NCBI RefSeq assembly: GCF_007830515.1
Contig: NZ_VLKT01000006.1
Coordinates: forward strand, 124,001-188,000
Length of the DNA: 64,000 bases
Origin: Mesorhizobium tianshanense
GTDB taxonomy: Bacteria; Pseudomonadota; Alphaproteobacteria; Rhizobiales; Rhizobiaceae
Direction of reading: 5' to 3'
Under the pieces are notes generated by a model. It was given only the letters and a program-made list of their open reading frames with translations. It did not search any database and had not been told where the DNA came from. The position numbers were made by a program, and so were the translations under genes. This document shows, piece after piece, positions 27,826 through 39,814 of this stretch (positions are counted from its first letter, which is position 1; the number at the start of each line of letters is the position of its first letter).

Positions 27826-28467
27826 GTGAGCCGCTTCCTGCAGATCGCCGGCCTGGTCCTAGGTCTGTCCGCGCTTGTCCTGCAAATCTGCATCACCGTT
27901 CCGGCATCGATGGAAGCCGGCCGTAGTTTTGTTGGCTCGCTCGTCTTCTACTTCAGCTTCTTCACCATCCTGACCAATATCGGCGCGGTGCTGGTGCATG
28001 TTTCGCTTCTGTCACCCGGTGGCTACGCTTGGTTCCCGGCTTTTGCCGGGCCGCGGATGCGGGCGGGCGTGGCGGTTGCTATAACACTGGTCTTCATCGT
28101 CTATGCGACGGTTCTGGCACGCCTTTGGCAGCCGCAAGGCCTGTTCCTGCTCTGCGACGTCCTGCTGCACTATGTGACGCCGGTTCTGTTCGTGCTGTGG
28201 TGGCTTATGGCAGGCGCCGATGGCTCGACGCGGTGGCGCGATATTTCCTGGTGGATGGTCTATCCGGTCGCCTACCTGGTCTATGTACTGGCGCGGGCGC
28301 CGATATCAGGCGAAGTGCCCTACCCGTTCCTCAACGTCGCCACGAACGGCGCGGCCAGCGTCGCCGCCTCGGCCCTGGTCGTCACCGGGCTTTTTCTCGC
28401 GCTATGCATAGCCGCGGTGCTTGCCGATCACGGCGTCTCACGGATCAGGAGCCCCGGCGTCCGCTAA
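27826..28467 (+). CDS. Pr6Pr-like multi-pass membrane protein
   Basis: 213 residues from GTG 27826 (VSRFLQIAGLVLGLSAL), four bases after the lipoprotein stop. Six hydrophobic helices are visible. SLVFYFSFFTILTNIGAVLV, DVLLHYVTPVLFVLWWL and YPVAYLVYVLARAPISGEVP with the following PYPFLNVA match the Pr6Pr (FAR-17a/AIG1-like) membrane family, in which the first asparagine and a mid-membrane histidine are conserved. AIG1/ADTRP proteins are threonine hydrolases of lipids in animals; whether bacterial members do this is untested. Confidence 0.8.
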   Translation: MSRFLQIAGLVLGLSALVLQICITVPASMEAGRSFVGSLVFYFSFFTILTNIGAVLVHVSLLSPGGYAWFPAFAGPRMRAGVAVAITLVFIVYATVLARLWQPQGLFLLCDVLLHYVTPVLFVLWWLMAGADGSTRWRDISWWMVYPVAYLVYVLARAPISGEVPYPFLNVATNGAASVAASALVVTGLFLALCIAAVLADHGVSRIRSPGVR

Positions 28468-28527
28468 GGCACGAAAAAGACGTCCTGAACCCGTGTCTCC
28501 TCAAAGATGCACACAAGCCCCTCGGCT

Positions 28528-28773
28528 TCAGTCCCAGAACGGCCTGAGACCCTCACGATGGGCGTCGCAGCGAGAGATACCGATATCCTTGAGCTGATCG
28601 TCGGTCATCTCCAGCAATGCCAGCCGGCTGCGCCGGCGATCCAGCAGGTTGCCGATCCGGCTCGCGAGTGACCTGACCATACGCACCAAGCGATAGACAT
28701 AGCCTCGCCGGCCAGATGGGCGGGCTCCGAACAATTCAGCTCTCGCATAGTGGATTGACTCGATTGTATCCAT
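28528..28773 (-). CDS. DUF1127 small basic protein
   Basis: 81 residues (MDTIESIHYARAELFGARP). The C-terminal part SRLALLEMTDDQLKDIGISR is the DUF1127 signature; the region before it is arginine-rich (RRGYVYRLVRMVRSLASRIG). DUF1127 proteins of alphaproteobacteria such as CcaF1 affect RNA turnover and stress responses. The gene is divergent from a MocR-type regulator with only 92 bases between start codons, strongly suggesting that the regulator controls it. Confidence 0.88.
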   Translation of the reverse strand: MDTIESIHYARAELFGARPSGRRGYVYRLVRMVRSLASRIGNLLDRRRSRLALLEMTDDQLKDIGISRCDAHREGLRPFWD

Positions 28774-28865
28774 TTTCTTGCTACCGAAATTCGAAATTGT
28801 ACTTTTTTGTCGCGCACTTCATATGTATTGACTCTCAATTCGGTGCAATATAGAAAATTGTCACC
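28774..28865. promoter_or_regulatory. Divergent promoter/operator region between DUF1127 and MocR genes
   Basis: AT-rich compared with its surroundings. An interrupted inverted repeat ACCGAAATT (28783-28791) / AATTCGGT (28837-28844) and a direct repeat AAATTGT (28794-28800 and 28855-28861) lie between the genes; MocR regulators often bind such direct repeats. A possible -35 TTGACT at 28828 and TATAGA at 28849 would place the regulator's transcript start very close to its ATG, so the message may be nearly leaderless. No binding data; reading by eye. Confidence 0.4.
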
Positions 28866-30284
28866 ATGACAAATTGGCTCCCAGACCTAACCGTCGGCTC
28901 CGGTCCTCTGTATCAGAGGCTTGCGGATTCCATTGAAACCGACATCGACCGCGGCGTGATCGGTGCGGGAGCAAAACTGCCGCCGCAGCGCGATCTGGCA
29001 TACGACATCGGCTCGACGGTCGGTACGATCGGTCGTGCCTACCAATTGTTGCGCGAGCGGGGGCTGGTGAGCGGCGAAGTCGGGCGCGGAACCTACGTGC
29101 TTGGCCAGCGCTCGGATGATACCAAGACCGATCTGCTGGCGTCCAACCCGCACGTGGAAGGCACACGGTATATCGATGCGCCAAGCGGCAAACTGCGCTT
29201 CGACAGCACGGCGGCGCCTGACATCGGCCAGGGCGACATTGTCGCCGATGTACTCTCGCGCACGGCGCAGGACCATCCCTACGAGATTTCAAGCTACACG
29301 CGGGATTTTCCCGCCCGCTGGTTCGAGGCTGGCAGAAGCTGGCTCTCGCGAAATTCGTTTCGCCCGACACCTGACGGCATCGTTCCGACGCTCGGCACCC
29401 ATGCAGCGGTGATGGCGGCAATTGCCGCGCTGACCACGCCTGGCGACACTATCGCCTTCGAGCACCTCACCTACTCGCAGATTTCACGCAGCGCCGGCCT
29501 GATCGGCCGCCGGACCGCGCTGGTGACGTCGGACGAGGACGGCATCGATCCAGAGGATTTCGAGCGGGTCTGTGCGCAAAAGCACCCGAAAATGATGTTC
29601 CTGATGCCGACGGCCAAGAACCCCACATTGGTGACGCTGCCGGCAACGCGACGCGAGGCGATCGCGCGTGTTGCGCGCCAATACAATGTCGTCCTGATCG
29701 AGGACGATCTCTATGGCAACCTGACCGACGACCCGACGCCGCTATTGGCCGAATATGCCCCGGAACGGACCATCGTTGCCGGCGGCCTGTCGAAGTCGGT
29801 CGCGGCGGGTGTTCGCGGCGGCTGGCTCGCCTGTCCGCCGGCCTATCGCCACCGGATCCGGATCGCTCACAAGATGCTGACCGGTGGCCTGCCCTTCCTC
29901 CTGGCGGAAGTGTGTACCCGGCTGGTTCTGTCCGGCCAGGCCAGCGAGATGCGCAAGCGCAGTATCGTCGAAATCAACGCGCGCATCGCAATCGTGCGCG
30001 CGACACTGGCCGGGTTCGACTTCAAGGCAGTGGACAATGTGCCCTTCGTCTGGCTCACCCTGCCTGATCCATGGCTTTCCGGCACCTTCAAGAATGCCTG
30101 TCTCGAACATGGCGTGCTCATCGACGACGAGGACGAATTCAAGGCGGGCCGTTCCGAACAGGTTTTCCATGGCGTCCGTTTTGGCGTTTCACAGCCGCAG
30201 CGGCGAGAGGACATCGCGGACGGCGTCGGTGTAATCCGGCGGCTTCTGGACGAAGGCCGCGCCGGCTACGACAGTTTCTCCTGA
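28866..30284 (+). CDS. MocR/PdxR family transcriptional regulator (GntR HTH + aminotransferase)
   Basis: 472 residues. Residues 1-78 form a GntR winged helix (PLYQRLADSIETDIDRGVIG; KLPPQRDLAYDIGSTVGTI; GLVSGEVGRGTYVLG). The rest is a class I aminotransferase-fold domain: NPTLVTLPATRREAIARVA, VLIEDDLYGNLTDD, and the PLP lysine in GGLSKSVAAGVRGGW. Members usually sense PLP or an amino compound and have no net transaminase role. It is divergent from the DUF1127 gene. The ligand and regulon cannot be read; B6-related genes lie 7 kb away but do not adjoin it. Confidence 0.93.
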   Translation: MTNWLPDLTVGSGPLYQRLADSIETDIDRGVIGAGAKLPPQRDLAYDIGSTVGTIGRAYQLLRERGLVSGEVGRGTYVLGQRSDDTKTDLLASNPHVEGTRYIDAPSGKLRFDSTAAPDIGQGDIVADVLSRTAQDHPYEISSYTRDFPARWFEAGRSWLSRNSFRPTPDGIVPTLGTHAAVMAAIAALTTPGDTIAFEHLTYSQISRSAGLIGRRTALVTSDEDGIDPEDFERVCAQKHPKMMFLMPTAKNPTLVTLPATRREAIARVARQYNVVLIEDDLYGNLTDDPTPLLAEYAPERTIVAGGLSKSVAAGVRGGWLACPPAYRHRIRIAHKMLTGGLPFLLAEVCTRLVLSGQASEMRKRSIVEINARIAIVRATLAGFDFKAVDNVPFVWLTLPDPWLSGTFKNACLEHGVLIDDEDEFKAGRSEQVFHGVRFGVSQPQRREDIADGVGVIRRLLDEGRAGYDSFS

Positions 30285-30433
30285 ACCGACTTGATATCGA
30301 CAAGTCGCGTAGCGATCTTTCGCTACTTGCCGCACCCGGTGGCTTTCCATCGTTTTCGTCTCTTGATGGGGTGTATTGGCCTTCGCGCTTGCGATAAGAG
30401 GGGACTCGATCCCAAGGATATAAATTGCCGCCC

Positions 30434-32674
<2,241 letters not shown>

Positions 32675-32759
32675 TATGATCGTATGGGGCGTTTCGATGT
32701 GGCTCATCCGCCTTTTCGACCATATCTATGAGATCACGACCTGAACAAGGGATCCTCGC

Positions 32760-32993
32760 ATGGCAATGGATGCGCACGACATCGAACGGCTGATCAAGGA
32801 AGGCATTCCGGACGCCAAGGTGACGATTCGCGACCTGGCCGGCGACGGCGACCATTATGCGGCCGAGGTGGTGGCCGAAAGCTTTCGCGGGAAAAGCCGG
32901 GTCCAGCAGCACCAGATGGTCTACGACGCGCTGAAGGGCAATATGGGCGGCGTGCTGCATGCGCTCGCCCTGCAAACCAGCGTGCCGGAATAA
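32760..32993 (+). CDS. BolA/IbaG family protein
   Basis: 77 residues (MAMDAHDIERLIKEGIP), with AAGG nine bases upstream. BolA fold: AKVTIRDLAGDGDHYAAEVV and the helix-strand signature GKSRVQQHQMVYDALKG with its conserved histidine. BolA proteins form [2Fe-2S]-bridged heterodimers with CGFS monothiol glutaredoxins; such a glutaredoxin (grxD) lies 1 kb downstream. It follows purL closely and may be part of that transcript. Confidence 0.95.
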   Translation: MAMDAHDIERLIKEGIPDAKVTIRDLAGDGDHYAAEVVAESFRGKSRVQQHQMVYDALKGNMGGVLHALALQTSVPE

Positions 32994-33008
32994 CTCCGCG
33001 AGACGACT

Positions 33009-33815
33009 TTAGCGAGCCACAGGTTCCTTCGCCGACACGGCAATGATTGGCCCCGCCGGATATTTTCCGCCGACGATCATCCTTTCGCCATTCGACAGCG
33101 CCGAAACCACGCCGTCGAAGAAAAGCGCGTTGGGGCAGTGGAGCGCATCGCGGAACAGGCGTGCAAAGCTGCCGAGACTGACTTGCGAGCGTGAGATCGC
33201 CAGCAGGACCGTGTTTTCGTCACGCACGCCGACGCCATTGCGGGTGTGACGCGACGTGCCGTCCGCCTCGAAGCGAGGATGAAGCCGGCGGTCGATCACC
33301 AGCATCGGGCCGGATTGCGTGGCGAACGCCACATCCGGCTTTGCGGCGGCATAGGCGTTCGTTTCCATGACAGCCGCCTTGCCGTCCTTCCCAACCAGGA
33401 ACACGCCATTCGGCTCCAGGAAGAAATTGCCTTCGCCATCAGCGAGATTGAGCGGCGCCGCCTCGTGACCATTTTCGACGAGAAGCCCGACCGGCGTCAG
33501 ATCCTCATGATACATGCCGGCGTTCATGGCGAGCAGCACCGGTCTGCCCTCGCCCGACATCGCCTTGTCGAACTTTTCCAGCGAGCCGAAGGCATTGCCG
33601 TCTGCGCCGGCGTGCAAGACAGCGACATCGTAGCTGCGAAGATCGATCTCGCAGACGATGTAGGGGACCGCCTCGAAGCTAAAATCCCGACATGGTCCGG
33701 GCAATTCGCCGCCGACGGTGAGAGGCTGGCGCGCGGACGGCCTGAGCCACCAGATCAAGGCGAGCGTAACGAGCAGGACACCAATCAGGATTGCCGCGCC
33801 GTGTGGTCTTTTCAT
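33009..33815 (-). CDS. Phosphodiester glycosidase family protein (DUF2233/NAGPA-like), membrane-anchored
   Basis: 268 residues. A single N-terminal hydrophobic segment (AAILIGVLLVTLALIWWL) anchors or exports it. The rest matches DUF2233: VLLAMNAGMYHEDLTPVGL, LEPNGVFLVGKDG, FATQSGPMLVIDRRLHP, TRNGVGVRDENTVLLAIS and ALFFDGVVSALS. The family is related to the N-acetylglucosamine-1-phosphodiester glycosidase (uncovering enzyme); bacterial members may cleave sugar-phosphodiesters in wall polymers. It is inserted in antisense between bolA and grxD. Confidence 0.88.
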   Translation of the reverse strand: MKRPHGAAILIGVLLVTLALIWWLRPSARQPLTVGGELPGPCRDFSFEAVPYIVCEIDLRSYDVAVLHAGADGNAFGSLEKFDKAMSGEGRPVLLAMNAGMYHEDLTPVGLLVENGHEAAPLNLADGEGNFFLEPNGVFLVGKDGKAAVMETNAYAAAKPDVAFATQSGPMLVIDRRLHPRFEADGTSRHTRNGVGVRDENTVLLAISRSQVSLGSFARLFRDALHCPNALFFDGVVSALSNGERMIVGGKYPAGPIIAVSAKEPVAR

Positions 33816-33979
33816 CGCTTCCCGGGGAAATTACTGGCCGATGCTCTTGGCCCAATATCGGGCCGTCCTTTGCGCCATTTGCGTGACGATGCGGCAAAAG
33901 TCTTGTTTCGGGCAACCTATGGGTTTATTTGAAGGGTAATGTTTCGAGCCTGACTCTCGCAGGCGTGAAAGGATTCTCC

Positions 33980-34315
33980 ATGAGCGGTATCAACGACTAC
34001 ATCGACAGCGAAGTGAAGGGCAACGAAGTCGTTCTTTTCATGAAGGGCACGCCCGGTTTCCCGCAATGCGGATTTTCCGGTCAGGTCGTACAGATTCTCG
34101 ACTACATCGGGGCCGACTACAAGGGCGTGGACGTGCTGACCTCGGCCGAGCTGCGGCAAGGTATCAAGGAATACTCCAACTGGCCGACGATCCCTCAGCT
34201 CTACGTCAAGGGTGAGTTTGTTGGCGGCTGCGACATTATCCGCGAGATGTTCCAGGCAGGCGAACTTCAGACGTTCCTCGTCGAAAAGGGCGTGAGCGTC
34301 AAAGGCGCCGCCTGA
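33980..34315 (+). CDS. grxD: CGFS monothiol glutaredoxin (Grx4 type)
   Basis: 111 residues from ATG 33980 ([17 protein letters not shown]); the earlier in-frame start at 33929 gives no homologous sequence. The active-site motif is Cys30-Gly-Phe-Ser in [15 protein letters not shown], followed by the [19 protein letters not shown] glutathione-binding region with the cis-proline. Grx4-type proteins carry and transfer [2Fe-2S] clusters with BolA. This complements the bolA gene 1 kb upstream and the suf operon later in the window. A terminator follows at 34386. Confidence 0.96.
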   Translation: MSGINDYIDSEVKGNEVVLFMKGTPGFPQCGFSGQVVQILDYIGADYKGVDVLTSAELRQGIKEYSNWPTIPQLYVKGEFVGGCDIIREMFQAGELQTFLVEKGVSVKGAA

Positions 34316-34385
34316 CGAATACGCCGGGGAGCCCCACCTCGGCAAAAAGTTTCCTCCCTGGTATCGGGAGACAAGACGAATGAAT

Positions 34386-34409
34386 GCGCCGGCGCGCCGG
34401 CGCTTTTTC
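34386..34409 (+). terminator. Rho-independent terminator after grxD
   Basis: The self-complementary GCGCCGGCGCGCCGGCGC is followed directly by five T and CGTTT, 70 bases after the grxD stop and before the GTG of the efflux gene. Confidence 0.85.
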
Positions 34410-34430
34410 GTTTGAAGATCGGACTTTGCC

Positions 34431-35675
34431 GTGGACCAGCATGCACAAGCGCCGCAACAGGCAAGCACCTTGCCTATTCCGCGCTGGGAATTCATCGCGC
34501 TGTGCGCGGCATTGATGGCGCTGAACTCACTGGCCATAGACATCATGCTGCCGGCGCTGCAGCAGATCGGCGCTTCGCTGGGTGTGGAAAATGAGAACCA
34601 CCGCCAATATGTGATTGCCGCCTATATTCTGGGCTTTGGCGGCGGGCAGCTCTTCTTTGGACCAATCTCGGACCGCTTCGGACGCCGTGCTCCGCTCGTC
34701 GCCGGACTGGTGATCTATGTCGCGGCGGCGGCTGCTGCGGCGGTCGCCCCGACATTCGCCACTCTTATCCTGTGCAGGGTCGTGCAAGGCATCGGCGCCG
34801 CGGCCACTCGCGTCATCGCCGTCTCAATCGTGCGCGACACGTTCGATGGCCGGCGCATGGCCGAAGTCATGTCGCTGATCTTCATGATATTCATGGCCAT
34901 CCCGGTGGTGGCCCCCGGCATCGGCCAGCTCATCATGCTGTTCGCGACCTGGCACATGATCTTCGTCACCATGGCGGCAGGAGCCCTGATCGTGGCGGCG
35001 TGGGCGCTGCTGCGCTTGCCCGAAACGCTGCATCCGGAATATCGCCGGCCGCTGACGGTTTCATCCATCGTCGGTGGTTTCCGCATCGTGCTGACCAACC
35101 GCATGGCGCTTTGCTATGCCTTCGCCAGCACTTTTGCCTTCGGCGCGATGTTCGGCTTCATCAACTCGGCGCAGCAGATCTATGTCGGCGTCTTCGGCGT
35201 CGGTGAGATGTTCCCGGTGATTTTCGCAGGGATAGCCGGCGTGCTCGCCTTTTCCAACTATCTGAATTCGCGCCTTGTCGGCCGCATCGGCATGCGCCGC
35301 CTCTCGCAGAGCGCGCTGCTCTTGTTTCTGGCCATCAGCCTCGCCTGGCTGGTCGTTTCCATCCAGATGAAGATGCCGCTCTGGCTTTTCATCACCTTCT
35401 TTGCCTGCGCGATGGTCCCGTTCGGCGCTCTCGGCGCGAATTTCAACGCGCTCGCCATGGAGCCGCTCGGCCAGTTGGCCGGCACGGCATCGTCCATTCT
35501 GGGTTTCATGCAAACATTCCTCGGCGGCCTGCTCGGCACGCTGATCGGCCAGGCTTTCAACGGTACGGTGACGCCCTTGGCCGCCGGCTTCTGCAGCGTC
35601 TCGCTTGGCGCATTGGTGATGGTGCTGATCGCCGAGCGCGGCAAATTCTTCCAGCCGCAGAACCCGCCGGTCTAA
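34431..35675 (+). CDS. Bcr/CflA family MFS drug efflux transporter
   Basis: 414 residues from GTG 34431. Twelve hydrophobic segments; the DHA1 signature GFGGGQLFFGPISDRFGRRAP (loop 2-3) and CRVVQGIGAAATRVIAVSIVRD (helix 5, motif C region) place it with Bcr/CflA drug/proton antiporters such as those exporting bicyclomycin or chloramphenicol. The N-terminal first helix starts PRWEFIALCAALMALNSLAID with the conserved aspartate. Stands alone after the grxD terminator. Substrate unknown. Confidence 0.92.
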   Translation: MDQHAQAPQQASTLPIPRWEFIALCAALMALNSLAIDIMLPALQQIGASLGVENENHRQYVIAAYILGFGGGQLFFGPISDRFGRRAPLVAGLVIYVAAAAAAAVAPTFATLILCRVVQGIGAAATRVIAVSIVRDTFDGRRMAEVMSLIFMIFMAIPVVAPGIGQLIMLFATWHMIFVTMAAGALIVAAWALLRLPETLHPEYRRPLTVSSIVGGFRIVLTNRMALCYAFASTFAFGAMFGFINSAQQIYVGVFGVGEMFPVIFAGIAGVLAFSNYLNSRLVGRIGMRRLSQSALLLFLAISLAWLVVSIQMKMPLWLFITFFACAMVPFGALGANFNALAMEPLGQLAGTASSILGFMQTFLGGLLGTLIGQAFNGTVTPLAAGFCSVSLGALVMVLIAERGKFFQPQNPPV

Positions 35676-35687
35676 AATTAGAAGCGG

Positions 35688-36464
<777 letters not shown>

Positions 36465-36469
36465 TCATC

Positions 36470-37648
36470 TCAATCGTCGGCGTCGATAACGGCCAGCGCC
36501 GCGTCGATGCCTTTGCCGACCGCGAGCTTCTGGCCCAAAGCATTCATCGCGCCGCCAAGTGCCGTCAGCGCCGCGATCGCATAGATCGGCTGGGCGGTCG
36601 GCCCCATATGGCCGATGCGTGTCAGCTTGCCCAATGTTTCGCCGCGCCCAGACGAAAACACCACGCCGTAGCGGACGCGCGCGGCCTGGCGAAGCGCCTT
36701 CTCGTCGATGCCTGCGGGCGTCCGCACGGCGGTCGTGGTCGGCGACGCGATGGTGTCGCTGGCGGCCCAGATCGACAGGCCCATGGCGGCGACGCCCGCG
36801 CGCATGGCCCTGGCGGTGAGCGCGTGGCGCGCCCACACCGCCTCCGCCCCCTCGTTGAGGTAGAGGTCGAGCGCGACGTCGAGCCCGTTCATTTCCGCGA
36901 CGGACGGCGTGAACGGAAACTGCTGGTCCTTCGACCATGCATGTTCCCAGTCGACGATGCTGAGCATCGACGCGCGTGGCGCTGCCTCGTTGGCCTTCAT
37001 CTTGCCCCAGGCCCGCTCGCTGACGCCCATCATGGTGAGGCCGGGAGGCGCGCCCAGGCATTTGTTCGGGCCGGTGACGTAGATATCGGCCTTGCAGTCC
37101 TGCGGATGCGTTTTCATGCCGCCGAAGGACGAAACGGCATCGACGATCAGATAGGCGCCATGCGCCGAAACCAGCGCGCCGATGGCGTCGATCGGGTTGA
37201 TGGTGCCCGACGGCGTGTCGTGGTGGCAGACGGAGACGATGGTGATTTCCGGATGCGCTTTCAGCATCTCCGCAACCGCCTGCGGGTCGATCGCCTCATT
37301 GTAGGGCACCTCGATTTCGAGCAGATGCGTCGAATAGCGCTTCGCCCAATAGCCAAACCCCTTGCCATAGACTCCGGAAGCAAGGTTGAGCACGACGTCG
37401 TCGGGCGTGATCAGGGAGGCTGCTGCGGCCTCCAGGCCAAGAACCGGCTCGCCATGAAGAATGACCGGCTTGTTCGACAGCTGCATCGCCTTCTGCGCCT
37501 TATCGACAACACCCTCGTAGAAGAGCTGGAACGCTGGGTCGTAGTCGTAGAGCACGGTGCGACCGAGGCCGCGCAGCACGTCGGGATAGGCGTTCACCGG
37601 CCCCGCGGTCAGCGTGATGACCGGTTCGGCATGTTCGAGATAGCGCAT
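36470..37648 (-). CDS. ppaT: Pyridoxamine-pyruvate aminotransferase
   Basis: 392 residues from ATG 37648 (MRYLEHAEPVITLTAGPVNA), with GGAG nine bases upstream; the longer frame overlaps a lactonase remnant. Fold type I class V aminotransferase. The active lysine is Lys196 in VTGPNKCLGAPPG, within one residue of Lys197 in the M. loti enzyme as I recall it. IVDAVSSFGGMKTHP and SVCHHDTPSGTINPID are nearly identical to that protein. It converts pyridoxamine plus pyruvate to pyridoxal plus alanine, the entry of free pyridoxamine into vitamin B6 degradation. The gene symbol follows usage for this enzyme. Confidence 0.92.
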   Translation of the reverse strand: MRYLEHAEPVITLTAGPVNAYPDVLRGLGRTVLYDYDPAFQLFYEGVVDKAQKAMQLSNKPVILHGEPVLGLEAAAASLITPDDVVLNLASGVYGKGFGYWAKRYSTHLLEIEVPYNEAIDPQAVAEMLKAHPEITIVSVCHHDTPSGTINPIDAIGALVSAHGAYLIVDAVSSFGGMKTHPQDCKADIYVTGPNKCLGAPPGLTMMGVSERAWGKMKANEAAPRASMLSIVDWEHAWSKDQQFPFTPSVAEMNGLDVALDLYLNEGAEAVWARHALTARAMRAGVAAMGLSIWAASDTIASPTTTAVRTPAGIDEKALRQAARVRYGVVFSSGRGETLGKLTRIGHMGPTAQPIYAIAALTALGGAMNALGQKLAVGKGIDAALAVIDADD

Positions 37649-37674
37649 GATCTTGTTCTCCGCATTGGCGGCGG

Positions 37675-37893
<219 letters not shown>

Positions 37894-38721
37894 CTATTCC
37901 GCCCAGAGTTCGCGGCGCAGTTCGCGCCAGCTTTCCTTGTCAGGTGCGACCAGCAGGCCACCTCCGACGTGCGAAGGCAGATAGGCGCTGCCGTCGAAAT
38001 GCGCGGCGTAACCGCCGGCCTCGGCGTGGATCAGTACGCCCGCCAGATGATCCCACGGCATCAGCTTGTTGTAGACGACGAAATGAGCGTGGCCACTCGC
38101 CAGCAGACGGTATTCGTGAGCCGCGCAGCGATAGCCGAATTGCGACAGGGATTTCGTCTGGTTGCGCGCCAGCCGCGACCGTTCCGGCTCGGGCATGTAT
38201 TGCCAGGAAACCGCGCCGGTCATTTCCGACATCGGCACGGGCTCGGCGACATGCACCTTCTCCAGAGTGCCATGCGCATGCCGTATGTGGCTGCCAGCAC
38301 CCTTGGCGCCGATCAGCCAGTCCTTGCCGACGGGGTCGTGAATGATGCCGGCGACGGTCTCGCCCTTCACCACGACGCCGAGCATGACGCCGAACAGCGG
38401 CACGCCGGAGGCGAAGTTGAAGGTGCCGTCGACCGGATCGACGACGAAGCCGAGGTCGGTGTCGCCGAGACCCTGGAGCAGCGTCGGATCGTCGGAACAA
38501 GCCTCCTCGCCGACGATCATCGCCTGGGGGTAGCGCTCACGCAGCCTGACGGTGATCAGCCGCTCGGCATTGACGTCGGCCTCCGTCACCAGGTCGGCCG
38601 CCGAGGTCTTCTGGCGAACCTCGCCTTCATCAAGCCGGCGAAAGCGCGGCATGATCTCGGCAATGGCGGCGTCGGACAGAAGGTTGGCAAGCCAGTCGAT
38701 CTCGGTTTCGTCAAATGTCAT
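37894..38721 (-). CDS. Inositol monophosphatase family protein
   Basis: 275 residues from ATG 38721 ([18 protein letters not shown]). The three family motifs are intact: metal-binding [20 protein letters not shown] (D-P-x-D-G-T) and [17 protein letters not shown] (W-D-x-A-G). Members dephosphorylate inositol phosphate, histidinol phosphate, 3'-phosphoadenosine phosphate or fructose-bisphosphate; the exact substrate is not clear. It overlaps the end of ttcA by eleven bases and so is probably translated from the same message. Downstream lies the truncated lactonase. Confidence 0.9.
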   Translation of the reverse strand: MTFDETEIDWLANLLSDAAIAEIMPRFRRLDEGEVRQKTSAADLVTEADVNAERLITVRLRERYPQAMIVGEEACSDDPTLLQGLGDTDLGFVVDPVDGTFNFASGVPLFGVMLGVVVKGETVAGIIHDPVGKDWLIGAKGAGSHIRHAHGTLEKVHVAEPVPMSEMTGAVSWQYMPEPERSRLARNQTKSLSQFGYRCAAHEYRLLASGHAHFVVYNKLMPWDHLAGVLIHAEAGGYAAHFDGSAYLPSHVGGGLLVAPDKESWRELRRELWAE

Positions 38722-39604
38722 CGGGAATGTCTTGCCTTGTGGTGAGGGACTCGTTGAGGGCGGCGAAATCGAACAGCTTTCTGTCGAGCAGGTGCGAGGG
38801 CCGCACATTGGTCATGGCGTGGATCATCGTATCCTTGCGGCCGGGCATGCGCTTTTCCAAGTCGTCGAGCATCGCCTTCATCGCATTGCGCTGCAGGCCA
38901 TCCTGGCTGCCGCACAGATGGCACGGGATGATCGGGAACTTCATGGCGCCGGCGAATCTTTCGAGATCGGCCTCGGCGCAATAGGCGAGCGGCCGCAGCA
39001 CCATGACGTCGCCGTCGTCGTTGAGCAGTTTTGGCGGCATGGCGGCGAGGCGACCGCCGTGGAACAGGTTCATGAAGAAGGTTTCCAGTATGTCCTCGCG
39101 GTGGTGACCGAGCACCAAAGCCGAGCAGCCCTCCTCCCGGGCGATGCGGTAGAGATGGCCGCGCCGCAGCCGCGAGCACAGCGAACAGTAGGTGCTGCTC
39201 TCGGGAAGCTTGTCGGTGACCACCGAATAGGTATCCTGATATTCGATACGGTATGGAATGGCGTGGCTATCGAGATAGTCGGGCAGAATGTGTTTCGGAA
39301 AATTCGGCTGGCCCTGGTCGAGATTGCAGGCCAACAGCTCGACCGGCAGCAGCCCGCGCCATTTCAGGTCGAGCAGCAAAGCGAGCAGGCCATAGGAATC
39401 CTTGCCGCCCGACAAGGCGACGAGCCAGCGATCGCCGGGCCTCACCATCGAAAAATCGTCGAGCGCCTGACGGGCGAGGCGCAGTAGCCGCTTGCGCAAC
39501 TTGTTGAACTCGACGGAGGACGGCACATCGGCAAACAGCGGATGAAAGCCGCCTGCGGCATCGGCGATCGGTTCAAGTGTTTCGGCGTTCGGCAGCATAT
39601 TCAT
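38711..39604 (-). CDS. ttcA: tRNA 2-thiocytidine biosynthesis protein TtcA
   Basis: 297 residues. PP-loop ATPase motif SGGKDS in [18 protein letters not shown]; two C-x2-C pairs, [16 protein letters not shown] and [12 protein letters not shown], which bind the [4Fe-4S] cluster required for sulfur transfer; [20 protein letters not shown] is the family-specific central motif. TtcA thiolates cytidine 32 of certain tRNAs. The 3' end overlaps the inositol-monophosphatase-family gene. Confidence 0.95.
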   Translation of the reverse strand: MNMLPNAETLEPIADAAGGFHPLFADVPSSVEFNKLRKRLLRLARQALDDFSMVRPGDRWLVALSGGKDSYGLLALLLDLKWRGLLPVELLACNLDQGQPNFPKHILPDYLDSHAIPYRIEYQDTYSVVTDKLPESSTYCSLCSRLRRGHLYRIAREEGCSALVLGHHREDILETFFMNLFHGGRLAAMPPKLLNDDGDVMVLRPLAYCAEADLERFAGAMKFPIIPCHLCGSQDGLQRNAMKAMLDDLEKRMPGRKDTMIHAMTNVRPSHLLDRKLFDFAALNESLTTRQDIPDDI

Positions 39605-39646
39605 AGCGCGTCGGCCCCAAAGTCCTTGTTGCCGCCCCGGATTAGC

Positions 39647-39745
39647 GCATCGGCACGAAAATCGAAATCGATTTTCGACAGCACGGTGCGCAAGCAGAAA
39701 GAACTAGAGCGTACCTTGTGCGTCCGAGCGGAGGCACGTCGCTCT
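39647..39745. repeat. Dispersed structured intergenic repeat, copy B
   Basis: Starts GCATCGGCACGAAAATCGAA, contains AATCGATTTTCG, then AGCACGGTGCG, and closes with a hairpin: outer pair AGAGCG (39706-39711) / CGCTCT (39740-39745), inner pair GTGCGTCC / GGAGGCAC with one mismatch. Homologous to 24818-24914 in the same orientation. It lies between ttcA and the rpsD terminator. Confidence 0.7.
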
Positions 39746-39754
39746 AGCGTAGCA

Positions 39755-39787
39755 GACAAAGAAAAGGCCGCCTCGATGAGCGGCCTT
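39755..39787 (-). terminator. Rho-independent terminator of rpsD
   Basis: Eight-base stem AAGGCCGC/GCGGCCTT with an eight-base loop, followed on the minus strand by TTTTCTTTG. It is 28 bases beyond the rpsD stop. Confidence 0.85.
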
Positions 39788-39814
39788 CGATGGTATCGCG
39801 AACGACGTGTTCGA

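Noticed and set aside
32676..32744. 22-codon ORF between purL and bolA
   Set aside because: It reads as a short hydrophobic peptide but has no ribosome site and no family; probably chance in the spacer.
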